Under the pieces are notes generated by a model. That model worked only from the letters and a program-made list of their open reading frames with translations, had not been told where the DNA came from and searched no databases. Source: Fidelibacterota bacterium (GTDB lineage Bacteria > Fidelibacterota > UBA8477 > JABMPR01). Taken from it: a DNA stretch of 6,848 nucleotides. Within the stretch, counting starts at the first letter, position 1. The number at the start of each line of letters is the position of its first letter. A program made the translations under genes and the position numbers. The stretch spans positions 1 through 6,848 of the forward strand of contig JAUVKO010000118.1 of NCBI GenBank assembly GCA_030596225.1, read 5' to 3'. Below are positions 6,708 to 6,848 of this stretch, piece by piece.

Positions 6708-6848
6708 ATCTGTAATCATGGTTGACGACACTCGAATATGTTTGAGCATCAAAAGAAAAACGATTTACCCAACTGCCAAGCATGAATGTAGCCGGGAGTT
6801 CTTGCGTATCAAAGATATCAAAATGCCCATGTGATCCAGAAAGTATCA
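6706..6848 (-). CDS. 3' end of an unidentified upstream gene (possible metallophosphoesterase)
   Basis: One minus-strand frame stays open from the window edge (first full codon at 6846) to a TAA at 6708-6706. It gives 46 residues with a protein-like composition: ILSGSHGHFDIFD, then ELPATFMLGSWVNRFSF and a tail ending VVNHDYR. The other two minus frames contain stops in this stretch. The pattern of a Gly-x-His-x-His-like segment followed by a strand and LGSWVN-F-F resembles the C-terminal part of calcineurin-like phosphoesterases of the LpxH (UDP-2,3-diacylglucosamine hydrolase) kind, where GH-H is followed by a LG(D/E)W strand. The match is short and the canonical GHTH is not exact, so the family is only a suggestion. 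The tight nine-base gap to the protease start supports a real gene in the same operon. The start and most of the protein lie outside the window. Confidence 0.6.
   Translation of the reverse strand, partial: ILSGSHGHFDIFDTQELPATFMLGSWVNRFSFDAQTYSSVVNHDYR

Overview
The window carries a bacterial locus in which every supported gene reads leftward, on the minus strand. Two of the three complete proteins end in the YPNPFNP-type C-terminal domain that directs secretion through the type IX system (T9SS), and the third is a TonB-dependent outer-membrane receptor with an N-terminal carboxypeptidase-regulatory-like domain. The source is therefore a diderm of the Fibrobacterota-Chlorobiota-Bacteroidota sphere or a T9SS-bearing relative such as Marinimicrobia, Ignavibacteria or Calditrichota. 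The near-consensus -35/-10 promoter and the wording of the C-terminal domains favour these relatives over true Bacteroidota, but the phylum is an inference.

Layout in the direction of transcription (right to left): (a) 6848-6706 holds the last 46 codons of an unidentified upstream gene, perhaps a metallophosphoesterase. (b) 6696-3949 encodes a 915-residue secreted M6-family (immune inhibitor A-like) zinc metalloprotease with an intact HEFGHALGLPD site, a glutamine-amidotransferase-like domain and a T9SS domain. Its ribosome binding site overlaps the stop codon of the upstream gene. (c) 3948-3520 is a 429-base gene-free stretch. It holds a short imperfect direct repeat, a sigma-70-like promoter, a 15-bp palindrome over the -10 box, and a cobalamin (B12) riboswitch whose expression platform contains the ribosome binding site of the next gene. 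(d) 3519-1399 encodes the 706-residue TonB-dependent receptor. (e) 1344-16 encodes a 442-residue secreted beta-propeller of the YncE/DUF5074 type with a T9SS domain.

Genes (d) and (e) form a riboswitch-headed operon with a 54-base gap. A TonB receptor plus a YncE-like propeller under B12 control closely parallels the BtuB-BtuG pair of Bacteroides, where the surface propeller BtuG captures B12 and hands it to BtuB. The notable twist is that this propeller has an ordinary signal peptide and a T9SS sorting domain rather than a lipoprotein anchor. The riboswitch can be read in some detail: P1, P4 and P5 are visible, and the P5 loop is complementary to the loop of a small hairpin that would mask the Shine-Dalgarno sequence, which points to translational repression by B12.

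No tRNA, rRNA, CRISPR array, insertion sequence or strong intrinsic terminator was seen.
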